Shown here piece by piece: positions 35,911-45,174 of a DNA stretch of 64,000 nt (positions within the stretch are counted from its first letter, which is position 1; every line of letters begins with the position of its first letter). The stretch is from an uncultured Pelagibacteraceae bacterium. Its GTDB lineage: Bacteria > Pseudomonadota > Alphaproteobacteria > Pelagibacterales > Pelagibacteraceae. A program made the translations under genes and the position numbers. Location of the stretch: positions 28,796 through 92,795 of the forward strand of contig CACBTT010000003.1 of the NCBI GenBank assembly GCA_902542235.1, read 5' to 3'. The notes beneath the pieces are model-generated. The model did no database searches and was not told the DNA's origin. It worked only from the letters and a program-made list of their open reading frames with translations.

Positions 35911-35934
35911 AAAGGGCCCAATTATGGGCCCTTT
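35911..35934 (-). terminator. Strong stem-loop between TRAP SBP and DctQ genes (attenuator/terminator or 3'-end stabiliser)
   Basis: AAAGGGCCC-ATAATT-GGGCCCTTT followed by TTTTT on the minus strand; perfect 9-bp stem. Confidence 0.85.
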
Positions 35935-35954
35935 AATAACTAAGTTTAGTTAGA

Positions 35955-37085
35955 TTACATTCCTAACACTCTGTTTCGTTGCTGAATATATGGTGAATCT
36001 GACAAGTTTGTCCAAGCACCAATTTCTTTTCTAGCTTTTAAGAAACTAGAGTGGATTCTCTCAGCGAGACCACTGCTTGCTCTTGTTTCCTCAAAAACTT
36101 CTTCAGCAGCTTTACCGAAACCATCATAAACCTTGTCGCTAAATCTTTCTAATTTAACTCCATGATCATTTATTAATCTCTCTAAAGCAGCACCGTTTTT
36201 CGCATTGTACTCTGACATCATAACATCATTCTCTGTTGATGCACATGCTTCGATTAATAGCTGATCTGATTTTGATAAGCTCGTGAACCATGATTTATTA
36301 CATCCACAAGCTAACATTGAACCAGGTTCATGCATACCAGGATAGTAATAATATTTAGCAGCTTCTTGGAATTTCATAGCTTCATCATTCCATGGACCTA
36401 CCCACTCTGTTGCATCGATTGCACCAGAAACAAGGTTTTCATAAATTTGTCCACCAGGAAGTGAAACTGGAGATCCTCCAAGTTTACCGATAACTTGTCC
36501 ACCTAATCCAGGCATACGCATTTTAAGACCTTTGAAGTCATTAGGGCTTCTAATTTTCTTATTAAACCATCCACCCATTTGAACTCCTGTGTCACCACAC
36601 ATGAAGTTTTTTAGACCAAATTTATCAGATAGCTCATCCCATAATTGCTGACCACCTGCAAATCTAATCCATGCATTCATTTCAGTGTAAGTGAAACCGA
36701 AAGGTACGGCAGTAAAATAACCCCATGCAGGATCTTTTTTCACCCAGTAGTAGTCTGCTGCATGATACATTTGCGAGTTACCAGATGCAACTTCATCAAA
36801 TGAGTCAAACGCTTTAACCCTCTCGTTTGCGGCATAGTAAGTAACTTGAATTCTTCCATCACTCACGTCTGTAATTCTTTGAGCAAATCTTTGCGCACCT
36901 GTACCAAGACCTGGAAAATCTCTTCCCCAAGTTGCCACCATCGAAACTTCGATTCTTTCTTTGGCAACTGCAGGAGCAGCTAAAGATGATGCAGCAACAG
37001 CGGCAACACCAGTTGCAGCAGCAGCTTTAAAGAATTTACGTCTTGAAGGAGTTTTACCCTTCAATAGTTTTTTATCTTTAATCAT
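35955..37085 (-). CDS. TRAP transporter substrate-binding protein, TakP-like, Tat-type signal
   Basis: SRRKFFKAAAATGVAAVAASSLAAPAVA; DTGVQMGGWFNKKI; GAIDATEWVGPWND; AAKYYYYPGMHEPG. Confidence 0.92.
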   Translation of the reverse strand: MIKDKKLLKGKTPSRRKFFKAAAATGVAAVAASSLAAPAVAKERIEVSMVATWGRDFPGLGTGAQRFAQRITDVSDGRIQVTYYAANERVKAFDSFDEVASGNSQMYHAADYYWVKKDPAWGYFTAVPFGFTYTEMNAWIRFAGGQQLWDELSDKFGLKNFMCGDTGVQMGGWFNKKIRSPNDFKGLKMRMPGLGGQVIGKLGGSPVSLPGGQIYENLVSGAIDATEWVGPWNDEAMKFQEAAKYYYYPGMHEPGSMLACGCNKSWFTSLSKSDQLLIEACASTENDVMMSEYNAKNGAALERLINDHGVKLERFSDKVYDGFGKAAEEVFEETRASSGLAERIHSSFLKARKEIGAWTNLSDSPYIQQRNRVLGM

Positions 37086-37154
37086 TATTTCTCCTCTTTA
37101 AGTTAATTAACTGTTCTATTTAAAGCATATATGTTTCTTAGAGTCATTTTAAAA

Positions 37155-37173
37155 AAGTGAAGATTTTTCACTT
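37155..37173 (-). terminator. Candidate terminator downstream of amidase gene
   Basis: Minus strand AAGTGAA-AAATC-TTCACTT followed by TTTT; weak AT-rich stem. Confidence 0.5.
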
Positions 37174-37196
37174 AATTACAATCTATGATTGTAAAT
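37174..37196. promoter_or_regulatory. Inverted repeat upstream of the TRAP operon (candidate operator)
   Basis: Perfect inverted repeat TTACAATC-TAT-GATTGTAA; related site at 45151-45174. Confidence 0.45.
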
Positions 37197-37211
37197 ATTT
37201 ATGAATTTTCT

Positions 37212-38510
37212 TTAATTCTTGAATATTTTGGCATGCCTTAACATGCTCAAATCTTCAAATTGCTTACCTATTATTTGCAATCCTAGTGGTAAATCTTTTT
37301 CACCTTTCAATATTGGTAATGAAATACAAGGAACATGGGCAAGAGACCAAATCTTATTGAATTCTGGACTACCAGTTGTCTTAAATCCTTTGTCTGCAAT
37401 TCCACAACTACTTGGAGTTATAATTGCATCAAACCTTTCAAATATACTATCTAAATTTTTTGAATATTTTCTCATCGCATCTAAAGCTAAAGCATAATCT
37501 TTTGCAGGATGTTTTAGTCCATTAATTATTGCTTTCTTAATTTCTACAGAAAGTTTTCCTTTTGAAGTTTTGTAATAATGATAAAAATTTTGAGCCATCT
37601 CGGTCTCATATATAATTGTATGAAAATCGATCATATCTTCAAAATATTTAGGAGCAGTCTCAACCTTAACTATTTTTTTATTATTTAAAATAAATTTATT
37701 AAATGATTTTTTTGAAATACTATCAACGTTTCTCCAACGTTTGGTTTTATAAAAAACAAATTTTGATTTTTTCATTTTAATTTTTTTATTTAAGAAATTA
37801 ATGCTTTTTGTTGTTTCATCTGCATCGTCTCTGGCAAACAAAACTTTCGATAATAGTGCTACATCACTAATTGTTTTTCCAAATACTCCGACTTGATCTA
37901 AATTATATGATGTTTGCAAAACACCATTTCTAGAAATTAATCCATAGGTAGGTTTATAACCAACAACTCCACAATAAGAGGCTGGCCTGATTACAGATCC
38001 ACCCGTTTGAGTTCCAATTGATAATGGTGCCATATCAGATGCAATAACAGCTGCAGAGCCACTAGATGAACCTCCTGGTGTTCTTGAATAATCATGTGGG
38101 TTTTTAGTTTTTGATGGCGATAAGAAAGCTAATTCACAAGTTACAGTTTTACCCATAATTATTGCTCCAGCCTTTTTTAAGAGCTCAACAATTTTAGCAT
38201 CTGAATTATTCTTTTTTTTTAATTTTATTCTTGCACCATATCTTGTTGGCATTTCAGATGTTGAGATAATATCTTTAAGTGCTACTGGTAGACCATGCAA
38301 AACCCCTAAAGATTTTAATTTTTTTCTTTGATTATCAGATTTTTTTGCATCACTTAGGAGTTTTTTTTCATTAAAATATTCCCAAGCTTGAATATTCTTA
38401 TCATATTTTTTTTTTTGATTGATATATGCTTTACAAAGTTCAACGGAAGTTAATTGTTTATTTTTAAGTTTTTTTAAAAGTTGTTGTGCTGATAAATTTA
38501 GGAGTTTCAT
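37212..38510 (-). CDS. Amidase-signature family hydrolase
   Basis: LPVALKDI; TPGGSSSGSAAVIAS; IGTQTGGSVIRPASYCGVVGYKPT (Lys/Ser/Ser triad context). Confidence 0.9.
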   Translation of the reverse strand: MKLLNLSAQQLLKKLKNKQLTSVELCKAYINQKKKYDKNIQAWEYFNEKKLLSDAKKSDNQRKKLKSLGVLHGLPVALKDIISTSEMPTRYGARIKLKKKNNSDAKIVELLKKAGAIIMGKTVTCELAFLSPSKTKNPHDYSRTPGGSSSGSAAVIASDMAPLSIGTQTGGSVIRPASYCGVVGYKPTYGLISRNGVLQTSYNLDQVGVFGKTISDVALLSKVLFARDDADETTKSINFLNKKIKMKKSKFVFYKTKRWRNVDSISKKSFNKFILNNKKIVKVETAPKYFEDMIDFHTIIYETEMAQNFYHYYKTSKGKLSVEIKKAIINGLKHPAKDYALALDAMRKYSKNLDSIFERFDAIITPSSCGIADKGFKTTGSPEFNKIWSLAHVPCISLPILKGEKDLPLGLQIIGKQFEDLSMLRHAKIFKN

Positions 38511-38517
38511 TTATCTC

Positions 38518-39603
38518 TTAAACTAATTTTTCATCAGAATAAACGCAACATTTCTCTGGTGGAAAATATAAATTTAATTCTCCGTCTGGAATGGGTTTTT
38601 CTCTTTCTACTTTTGACTTAATCACTAAATCACCCATTTTTCCTGTAAGTAGCTTAAAATTACCAAAGTCCTCAACTCTTGTGAGTTTAATTTTAACTGT
38701 ATTACTTTTTTCTTTTTCAGCCAATTCTATGAACTCGGATCTAATTCCCAGTTTAACATTTTTATCTTTTAAATTACCTAAATTTGAATTTGTCTTAATA
38801 GTGGTATCATTAATTTTTACTTCATGATCAGAGGATACAGTTGAATGAAAAATATTCATCGCAGGAGAGCCAATAAAATACCCGACAAAAGTTGTTTTAG
38901 GTTTTTCAAATAAATCTTTTGGCAATCCAACTTGCACGATTTCACCTTGATCCATAACAATTATATTTTCGGCAAAAGTCATAGCTTCGTTTTGATCATG
39001 AGTTACATAAACCAATGTTGTTTTATATTGTTCATTGATTTCTTTTAAGTTTCTTCGAAGTCTAAATTTTAAATCTGGGTCTATAACTGTAAGAGGTTCG
39101 TCCATTAAAACAGCAGCAACGTCTTCTCGAACTAAACCTCTGCCTAAAGAGATAAGTTGTTTTTGATCAGCCGTTAATTTTCTTGCTGGTGAGTTTAAAA
39201 ATGAAGATAAATTTAAAGTATCTGAAACTGATTTTACCCTTTCTTCAATTTTTTCTTTTGTAAATTCCCTACATCTTAGTGGGAACGCTAAATTATCATA
39301 AACTGTCATTGTATTGTAAATTACTGGGAATTGGAAAACCTGGGCAATATTTCTATCTTCTGTTTTTAAATCGGTTACAGGTATTTCATCGAATAATATT
39401 TCACCTTTTGATGGTCTCACTAATCCAGAAACAATGTTTAACATTGTAGTTTTTCCACACCCAGAAGGTCCCAAAATTGCATACCGCTTGCCATTTTCCC
39501 AAGTCATTGAAAACGGATTAAGGGCATATGTTGGTTTTGGATCCAGAGGATTATAAGTGTGAGAAATATTAGATAAATCAATTTTAGCCATTTGTTCCTC
39601 CAT
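38518..39603 (-). CDS. ABC transporter ATP-binding protein (MalK/UgpC-type, second copy)
   Basis: LGPSGCGKTTMLNIVSG Walker A; VLMDEPLTVIDP Walker B; TOBE-like C-terminus. Confidence 0.93.
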   Translation of the reverse strand: MEEQMAKIDLSNISHTYNPLDPKPTYALNPFSMTWENGKRYAILGPSGCGKTTMLNIVSGLVRPSKGEILFDEIPVTDLKTEDRNIAQVFQFPVIYNTMTVYDNLAFPLRCREFTKEKIEERVKSVSDTLNLSSFLNSPARKLTADQKQLISLGRGLVREDVAAVLMDEPLTVIDPDLKFRLRRNLKEINEQYKTTLVYVTHDQNEAMTFAENIIVMDQGEIVQVGLPKDLFEKPKTTFVGYFIGSPAMNIFHSTVSSDHEVKINDTTIKTNSNLGNLKDKNVKLGIRSEFIELAEKEKSNTVKIKLTRVEDFGNFKLLTGKMGDLVIKSKVEREKPIPDGELNLYFPPEKCCVYSDEKLV

Positions 39604-40663
39604 ATGGCGATGAAACTAATTTTTCATCTTCTCCAAAAGCATAAAACTTATTTGCATTAAAATTTATTTTTACTTTCTCATGTATTTTAAAATTCATTAC
39701 TTCCTCGATTAAAGCAATTATTTTTGAGTTTCCTCTTTTTAGGTGGAGTAATGTTTCTGACCCACTAATTTCTGCTAATTCTATCTCAAATTCTTCACCA
39801 TTTTCATCAAGTTTAATTTCTGAAGCTCTAATTCCAAAATTATAATCTTTATCTTCTAAATTCTTAAAATGATTTGGAATTTCTAAAGAAATATTCTCAA
39901 AATTCAGATTTTTTGAATTTTTTGATCCCTTTAAAACATTCATTGGTGGATCATTTGATATTTCTGCAACTTTTAAATTAGATGGATTTTCAAAAATCTC
40001 TTTGGCAGGCCCTTTTTGTAATACCTTCCCTTCATCTAAAACAATTACTTCTCCATTTAGTTCCATTACTTCTTGAGGATCTGTTGTTGAGTAAATTAAA
40101 ATTGTATCTTGGGACAGTCCTTCTGAGAAAATTCTTTTAAATTCTTCTCTTAATTGTTCTCTAAGTTTGTAATCTAAATTGACTAACGGTTCGTCTAGCA
40201 ACAAAATTTTTGCTTTTTTTGCAAGTGATCTTGCAAGTGCAACCCTTTGTTGCTGTCCGCCAGATAATTCCTGAATTTTTCTATTTTCAAATCCAACTAA
40301 TCCAACAGTTTTTAGAGCTTCATCTACATCTTTTTTTATTTGCTCAGGACTTAATTTTCTTTGTTCTAATGGAAAAGTTATGTTTTCATAAACATTTAAA
40401 TGAGGGTAATTAATAAATTGTTGATAGACCATAGCAACATTTCTTTCCCAAACTGGGATTTTAATAAAGTCTTTTTCCTCAAAAGAAATTGAGCCTTGAT
40501 CTGGATTTAATAATCCTGCAATTGTTTTTAAAAGAGTCGTTTTGCCAGATAAAGTTCTGCCTAAAATGGTATACAAGTTACCTTTTTTAAAATTAAACGA
40601 GACATCGTTTAAATGAAATTGCTCATCAGGTTTATAAGAAATTTTTTCTCCAATTAAATTCAT
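39584..40663 (-). CDS. ABC transporter ATP-binding protein (MalK/UgpC-type, first copy)
   Basis: LGRTLSGKTTLLKTIAG; LSGGQQQRVALARSLA; LLLDEPLVNLD. Confidence 0.93.
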   Translation of the reverse strand: MNLIGEKISYKPDEQFHLNDVSFNFKKGNLYTILGRTLSGKTTLLKTIAGLLNPDQGSISFEEKDFIKIPVWERNVAMVYQQFINYPHLNVYENITFPLEQRKLSPEQIKKDVDEALKTVGLVGFENRKIQELSGGQQQRVALARSLAKKAKILLLDEPLVNLDYKLREQLREEFKRIFSEGLSQDTILIYSTTDPQEVMELNGEVIVLDEGKVLQKGPAKEIFENPSNLKVAEISNDPPMNVLKGSKNSKNLNFENISLEIPNHFKNLEDKDYNFGIRASEIKLDENGEEFEIELAEISGSETLLHLKRGNSKIIALIEEVMNFKIHEKVKINFNANKFYAFGEDEKLVSSPYGGTNG

Positions 40664-41511
40664 TATTTTAATGCTCCTGATAAATTTCCTTTTGATAGAT
40701 ATCTCTCAACTATAAATGCAACGATTATTAATGGTGCAACTGATACCAAAGCAGATGCAGAGAGGCTCCACCATGGTGTTATTGATGAATTAAGTGCAAC
40801 GACTTTTACAGGTAACAATTGTACTTCAGTAAATGTCAAAATAAATGCAAAAAAGAAATCTATCCACCCAAAAATAATACAAAACATTCCTGCAACAATT
40901 AAACCAGGTATTGAATTTGGTAAAACAACTTTATAGAAAGCTTGATAAGGATTACACCCATCAATTAATGCAGTCTCATCTAATTCTTTTGGAACTCTAT
41001 TAAAAAAATCTACCATAATCCAAACAGCAATTGGCATTAATAAAACGATGTATACAACTACTAGACCTAATAAACTATCAAGCAATCCTATTGTGCTTAG
41101 AAAAATAAAGAAAGGAATTGATAATACAATTGGAGGCATGATTCTTTGTGAAATGAAGAAAAAAGTAATATCGTTGTTTCTTACAAATCCAGCTTTAAAA
41201 GTAAATCTTGATAGTGCATAAGCAGCAAGTGTTCCAAGAACAATACTTATTAAACTAGCAGTACAAGTTACAAAAATACTATTAAAATAGGGCTCAACAA
41301 TATCTACTCCACCTTTCGCAGGAGACTTAATTAAAACTCTCCAACCCTCCAATGTTGGTTCGAAATCTAACCAAGGAATATAAGTTACTTTACTATTTAC
41401 AGATTGGAAGTCTTTAAAAGATGTTGATACAGCCCACAGAAATGGTGCAACAACAAATACAGTCCAAAATGTAATAAAGAAATATTTAAGAAAAGTGTAA
41501 AGTTTGCTCAT
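40663..41511 (-). CDS. ABC transporter permease (MalG/UgpE family)
   Basis: DETALIDGCNPYQAFYKVVLPNSIPGLIVAG EAA loop. Confidence 0.92.
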   Translation of the reverse strand: MSKLYTFLKYFFITFWTVFVVAPFLWAVSTSFKDFQSVNSKVTYIPWLDFEPTLEGWRVLIKSPAKGGVDIVEPYFNSIFVTCTASLISIVLGTLAAYALSRFTFKAGFVRNNDITFFFISQRIMPPIVLSIPFFIFLSTIGLLDSLLGLVVVYIVLLMPIAVWIMVDFFNRVPKELDETALIDGCNPYQAFYKVVLPNSIPGLIVAGMFCIIFGWIDFFFAFILTFTEVQLLPVKVVALNSSITPWWSLSASALVSVAPLIIVAFIVERYLSKGNLSGALK

Positions 41512-41513
41512 AT

Positions 41514-42380
41514 TTATTCTTTGATCATTAGTTTGGTTAAAACTTTAGCTATTATCGTTAAACTGATAATCATTATTACAAGATAAGTGAAAGATAAGGT
41601 TGCTGCATAACCCATCTGAAATTCTCTTAATCCTTTAATATAAATATAAAAACTTGAGGTCTCAGTTGCAGTACCTGGTCCTCCTGAAGTCAAAACAAAT
41701 ACTGTATCCATTATTTTTGAAGCCTCGATAAGTCTTATAATTATTGCTCCAATTGATATTGGAGCCATCAAAGGAAAAGTTACATAAACAAATTTTCTAA
41801 ATGGACTTGCTCCATCTATAGCGGCTGCCAAAAAGGGTTCTTTTGGAAGTGACAAAAGTCCAGCGAGTAATAGTAAAAACATAAATGGTGTCCATTGCCA
41901 AACCTCAACAATTATAACAGTAAACTTTGCAATAACTGGATCACTCAACCACAAAATTGGTTTTACTCCTAATCCACCTAACAAATCATTTACAGGACCT
42001 AGTGACTCATGAAAAAATGTTCTCCAAATAACTGTCATTATTACTGGAGTTGTCATCATTGGTACGAGAAAAATTACTCTAAAAAATCTTTTAAATTTTA
42101 TTTCTCTCCAAACCATCATCGCTAGTGCAAATCCGATAACATATTGAAGAATAACTGTGGTTACCGATAAAAAACTTAGCCTAAAAAAAGACTCCCAAAA
42201 CCTCGGGTCATCAGTAAATAACCTTATATAATTCGTGATACCTATGAAGTTCATTTCTGGTGTATAACTATTCCATCCAGAAAGACTTAATCTAATAGTA
42301 AAAATAATTGGAAAAATTAAAATTCCAATAAGTACAAACAATCCTGGGAATAAAAAAACAAACTTGTGTTTAAAATTCAT
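41514..42380 (-). CDS. ABC transporter permease (MalF/UgpA family)
   Basis: FLAAAIDGASPFRKFVYVTFPLMAP EAA loop. Confidence 0.92.
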   Translation of the reverse strand: MNFKHKFVFLFPGLFVLIGILIFPIIFTIRLSLSGWNSYTPEMNFIGITNYIRLFTDDPRFWESFFRLSFLSVTTVILQYVIGFALAMMVWREIKFKRFFRVIFLVPMMTTPVIMTVIWRTFFHESLGPVNDLLGGLGVKPILWLSDPVIAKFTVIIVEVWQWTPFMFLLLLAGLLSLPKEPFLAAAIDGASPFRKFVYVTFPLMAPISIGAIIIRLIEASKIMDTVFVLTSGGPGTATETSSFYIYIKGLREFQMGYAATLSFTYLVIMIISLTIIAKVLTKLMIKE

Positions 42381-42404
42381 AATTTTTTTTGGATTATTTT
42401 AAAA

Positions 42405-42428
42405 TGTGGCCGTTAAAAAACGGCCACA
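42405..42428 (-). terminator. Strong stem-loop between ABC solute-binding protein and permease genes
   Basis: TGTGGCCGTT-TTTT-AACGGCCACA, 10-bp perfect stem, followed by TTTT. Confidence 0.8.
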
Positions 42429-42440
42429 AGTTTTATAAAA

Positions 42441-43976
42441 TTATTGCTTATTATCTTCCATTGCTACACCAACAGCGTAGGCTTTTCTTACGTTATCTTT
42501 TCCTACTCTGTTAAGTATATCTTCCCACTGTTTAGCAGCTTCGTCTAAAGCAGCTTGAGGAGATAATTGACCAGCTAATGCTTTTGCAGCAGCAGTAGCC
42601 AATGCAGCATTAAACTCAAAAGTTCCAGGAACTCTTAATGGAAATACTCTATTTTTACTTTGTTCCATTTGTGCAAGAGTATCAACATATGATTGAGCAA
42701 TATCTTTATCCCAACCAATTTGTGTCCATACATCAACTTTAAAGTCATCATTTCTAAATGGGTTTACACCAAATCTACCAATTCCAATATCTGCTTGGTG
42801 GTTAGCTTCGTTAGCAAAGAAACATAGGTAATCGAAAGCCATTTCTTTCTCTTTACTTTTCTTAGCTACTCCAACTGCCCATCCCCATACGAAGAAAGGA
42901 GCTTGGTTAAAGCCTTCATCCCAAGAGTTAGTTTTTCTGTTCCAAACTTTTGTAGCTCCTGGTAACTGTGCAGCACCAACTTTATTGTTTATTGGACTAT
43001 CTGGTTGCATAGCAGCAACAAATGCATCATCCCATGAAAAACTAAACAAAGTTTGTCCTCCACCAAATGATCCAATTTCATCACCTAAACCAAAATTTAT
43101 TCCTCCTGGTGGAACATATTTGGTTGCCGCAACCCAATCTGTTAATGCTTCAACAAAACCTGGATTGTTAATTAGTGGTTTCATAGTTTCTAAATCAAAG
43201 AAAAAACCACCTGGTGTTTTTGGATTTTTAGAGTAAGCAGCAGATCTTGAATAGAAAGCAGCATACATTAGGTCGTCTTTTTTCATAACTTCTGCTGATC
43301 CATATTCTTTCTCGCCATCACCATCCCAATCCCATCCATTGAAATAAGCGGCCATTTCTCCATATTCTTTCCAAGTTGTTGGTACCTTTAACTCTTTACC
43401 AGTAGCTTCCTTATATTGTTTTTGGTACTCAGGATTATCAATTACATCTTTTCTATATTTTAGATAATGTCTGTCTCCATCAACCGGAAACTGATACATA
43501 ACACCATCCCAAGATGCTACACCAATGTGCGATGGAGTAACGTCTTTCATTTGTTTCATCTCAACGTATTTCTTTGGAACTGGCTCTAAGTATCTTCTCC
43601 AATCGTTAATGAAGTTTGAAAATCCAAAAACGATGTCATATGGAGCTTGTCCAGCTTGAAATGGTACCATTGCTTTCGCATATAAGTCACCCGCTGGTGT
43701 ATGAGTAACATCAACTTTTGCTCCAGTAAGTTTAGCGAACTGCTCAGCATGTAGAGCTGTTGGCTCTCCCATGACTGGTACAGCATGTGTATTAATCTTA
43801 AGTGTCTTGCCTTTATAGTTTTTTTTAGACATAGACTCGTAAGAACAATCACCAGGAATATCCCCAGTTGCTTTGATATGTGGAAACTGATCACTCCACT
43901 TATCAGCATACGCGACAGGACTAAATACCAACAAAGCTGATATTAGAGCGGTCACGCAAGTTTTTATTGTCTTCAT
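42441..43976 (-). CDS. ABC transporter solute-binding protein (carbohydrate/polyol type)
   Basis: Signal peptide MKTIKTCVTALISALLVFSPVAYA; ugpB/malE-like; upstream of two permeases and two ATPases. Confidence 0.9.
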   Translation of the reverse strand: MKTIKTCVTALISALLVFSPVAYADKWSDQFPHIKATGDIPGDCSYESMSKKNYKGKTLKINTHAVPVMGEPTALHAEQFAKLTGAKVDVTHTPAGDLYAKAMVPFQAGQAPYDIVFGFSNFINDWRRYLEPVPKKYVEMKQMKDVTPSHIGVASWDGVMYQFPVDGDRHYLKYRKDVIDNPEYQKQYKEATGKELKVPTTWKEYGEMAAYFNGWDWDGDGEKEYGSAEVMKKDDLMYAAFYSRSAAYSKNPKTPGGFFFDLETMKPLINNPGFVEALTDWVAATKYVPPGGINFGLGDEIGSFGGGQTLFSFSWDDAFVAAMQPDSPINNKVGAAQLPGATKVWNRKTNSWDEGFNQAPFFVWGWAVGVAKKSKEKEMAFDYLCFFANEANHQADIGIGRFGVNPFRNDDFKVDVWTQIGWDKDIAQSYVDTLAQMEQSKNRVFPLRVPGTFEFNAALATAAAKALAGQLSPQAALDEAAKQWEDILNRVGKDNVRKAYAVGVAMEDNKQ

Positions 43977-44000
43977 CTTTTTTCCTCTCTTTGTTGTTAA

Positions 44001-45062
44001 TTATGGAACTAACACTGCACGACCTTTGACTTTTCCGTCATTAAGATCATGTAGCGCCTTGTTAGCATCATCTAATTTATATTCCTGCATAGATAGCTTG
44101 ACTTTTCCTCTATCAGCTAATTCCATGAGTTCGTATAATTCAGACCACGTTCCTACTAAATTTCCGACTATTGTTTTTTCAGATATTATTAAATCTACGG
44201 CTAAAGATTTAATTTCTTCTCCATAGCCCACGATGTAATAAAACCCTCCATTTGAAGTCATTTGAATTCCCATTGCAGTCGATCCTTTTTCACCAACAAA
44301 ATCTATTACAGCCTCAGAACCTTTTCCCTTAGTTAACTCTTGGACTTTTTCAATTTCGTTTCCATCAATCAAAACTCCATGATCTCCACCTAGCTCCATT
44401 GCATGTTTAAGAGCTTTTTCTGATTTCTCTACAATAATTATATCTGCTGCACACATTGCTTTTAAACATTGAATGGCAATATGTCCTAAACCTCCAGCGC
44501 CAATGATTGTACAACTTTGACCAGGAAGTAAATGCCTAGTAGCTTTTTTCACAACTCTATAAGCTGTTAAACCAGCATCAGAAAATGGAGCAACATCTTT
44601 CGGTGCCAACACTGTTGGCAATTTAATTAAATTCCTCACACTTGTTTTTAAAAGTTCTGAATATCCACCTTCTTTAATACTTAACCCTGGGAAAGCTCCA
44701 GCGGCGGCATGCATGTCATTACCTCGTCTACAGTCAAGACACGTTCCATCTGTTCCAGATATAAGCGGGTGCAATATTACTGGATCTCCTTTTTTAAATT
44801 CTGTAACGTCTTTTCCAACATCTTCTATCCAACCAGCATTTTCGTGACCCATAACGCAAGGAAGTAGTTTTCCGTCTGGATCTTGTATATGTTTCCAAAC
44901 TCCTTCAATTATGTGTAGATCAGTTCTACAAACACCAGCTGCACCAATTTTAACTATTACATCAGAAGCTTTTTCTATTTTTGGATCAGGCATTTCTTGA
45001 TTTGTGACCCAAGTTCCCTCTTTCATTTCTGGGTCGTACTTATGCAAAACCTGTGCTTTCAT
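44001..45062 (-). CDS. Zinc-type (MDR) alcohol dehydrogenase
   Basis: GAAGVCRTDLHIIEG; CVMGHENAGWIEDVG; IIGAGGLGHIAIQCLKA. Confidence 0.92.
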   Translation of the reverse strand: MKAQVLHKYDPEMKEGTWVTNQEMPDPKIEKASDVIVKIGAAGVCRTDLHIIEGVWKHIQDPDGKLLPCVMGHENAGWIEDVGKDVTEFKKGDPVILHPLISGTDGTCLDCRRGNDMHAAAGAFPGLSIKEGGYSELLKTSVRNLIKLPTVLAPKDVAPFSDAGLTAYRVVKKATRHLLPGQSCTIIGAGGLGHIAIQCLKAMCAADIIIVEKSEKALKHAMELGGDHGVLIDGNEIEKVQELTKGKGSEAVIDFVGEKGSTAMGIQMTSNGGFYYIVGYGEEIKSLAVDLIISEKTIVGNLVGTWSELYELMELADRGKVKLSMQEYKLDDANKALHDLNDGKVKGRAVLVP

Positions 45063-45150
45063 TATTTTCCTCTCTAAATTTATTTTTTATAAATAAATTT
45101 TAAATTGAAATAAAAAATATGTCTAGAAAGTTAGAATAATTTTAATTACC

Positions 45151-45174
45151 AATTACAACTTGAGATTGTTAATT
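45151..45174. promoter_or_regulatory. Imperfect inverted repeat resembling the site upstream of the TRAP operon
   Basis: AATTACAACTTGAGATTGTTAATT vs AATTACAATCTATGATTGTAAAT at 37174-37196. Confidence 0.35.
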
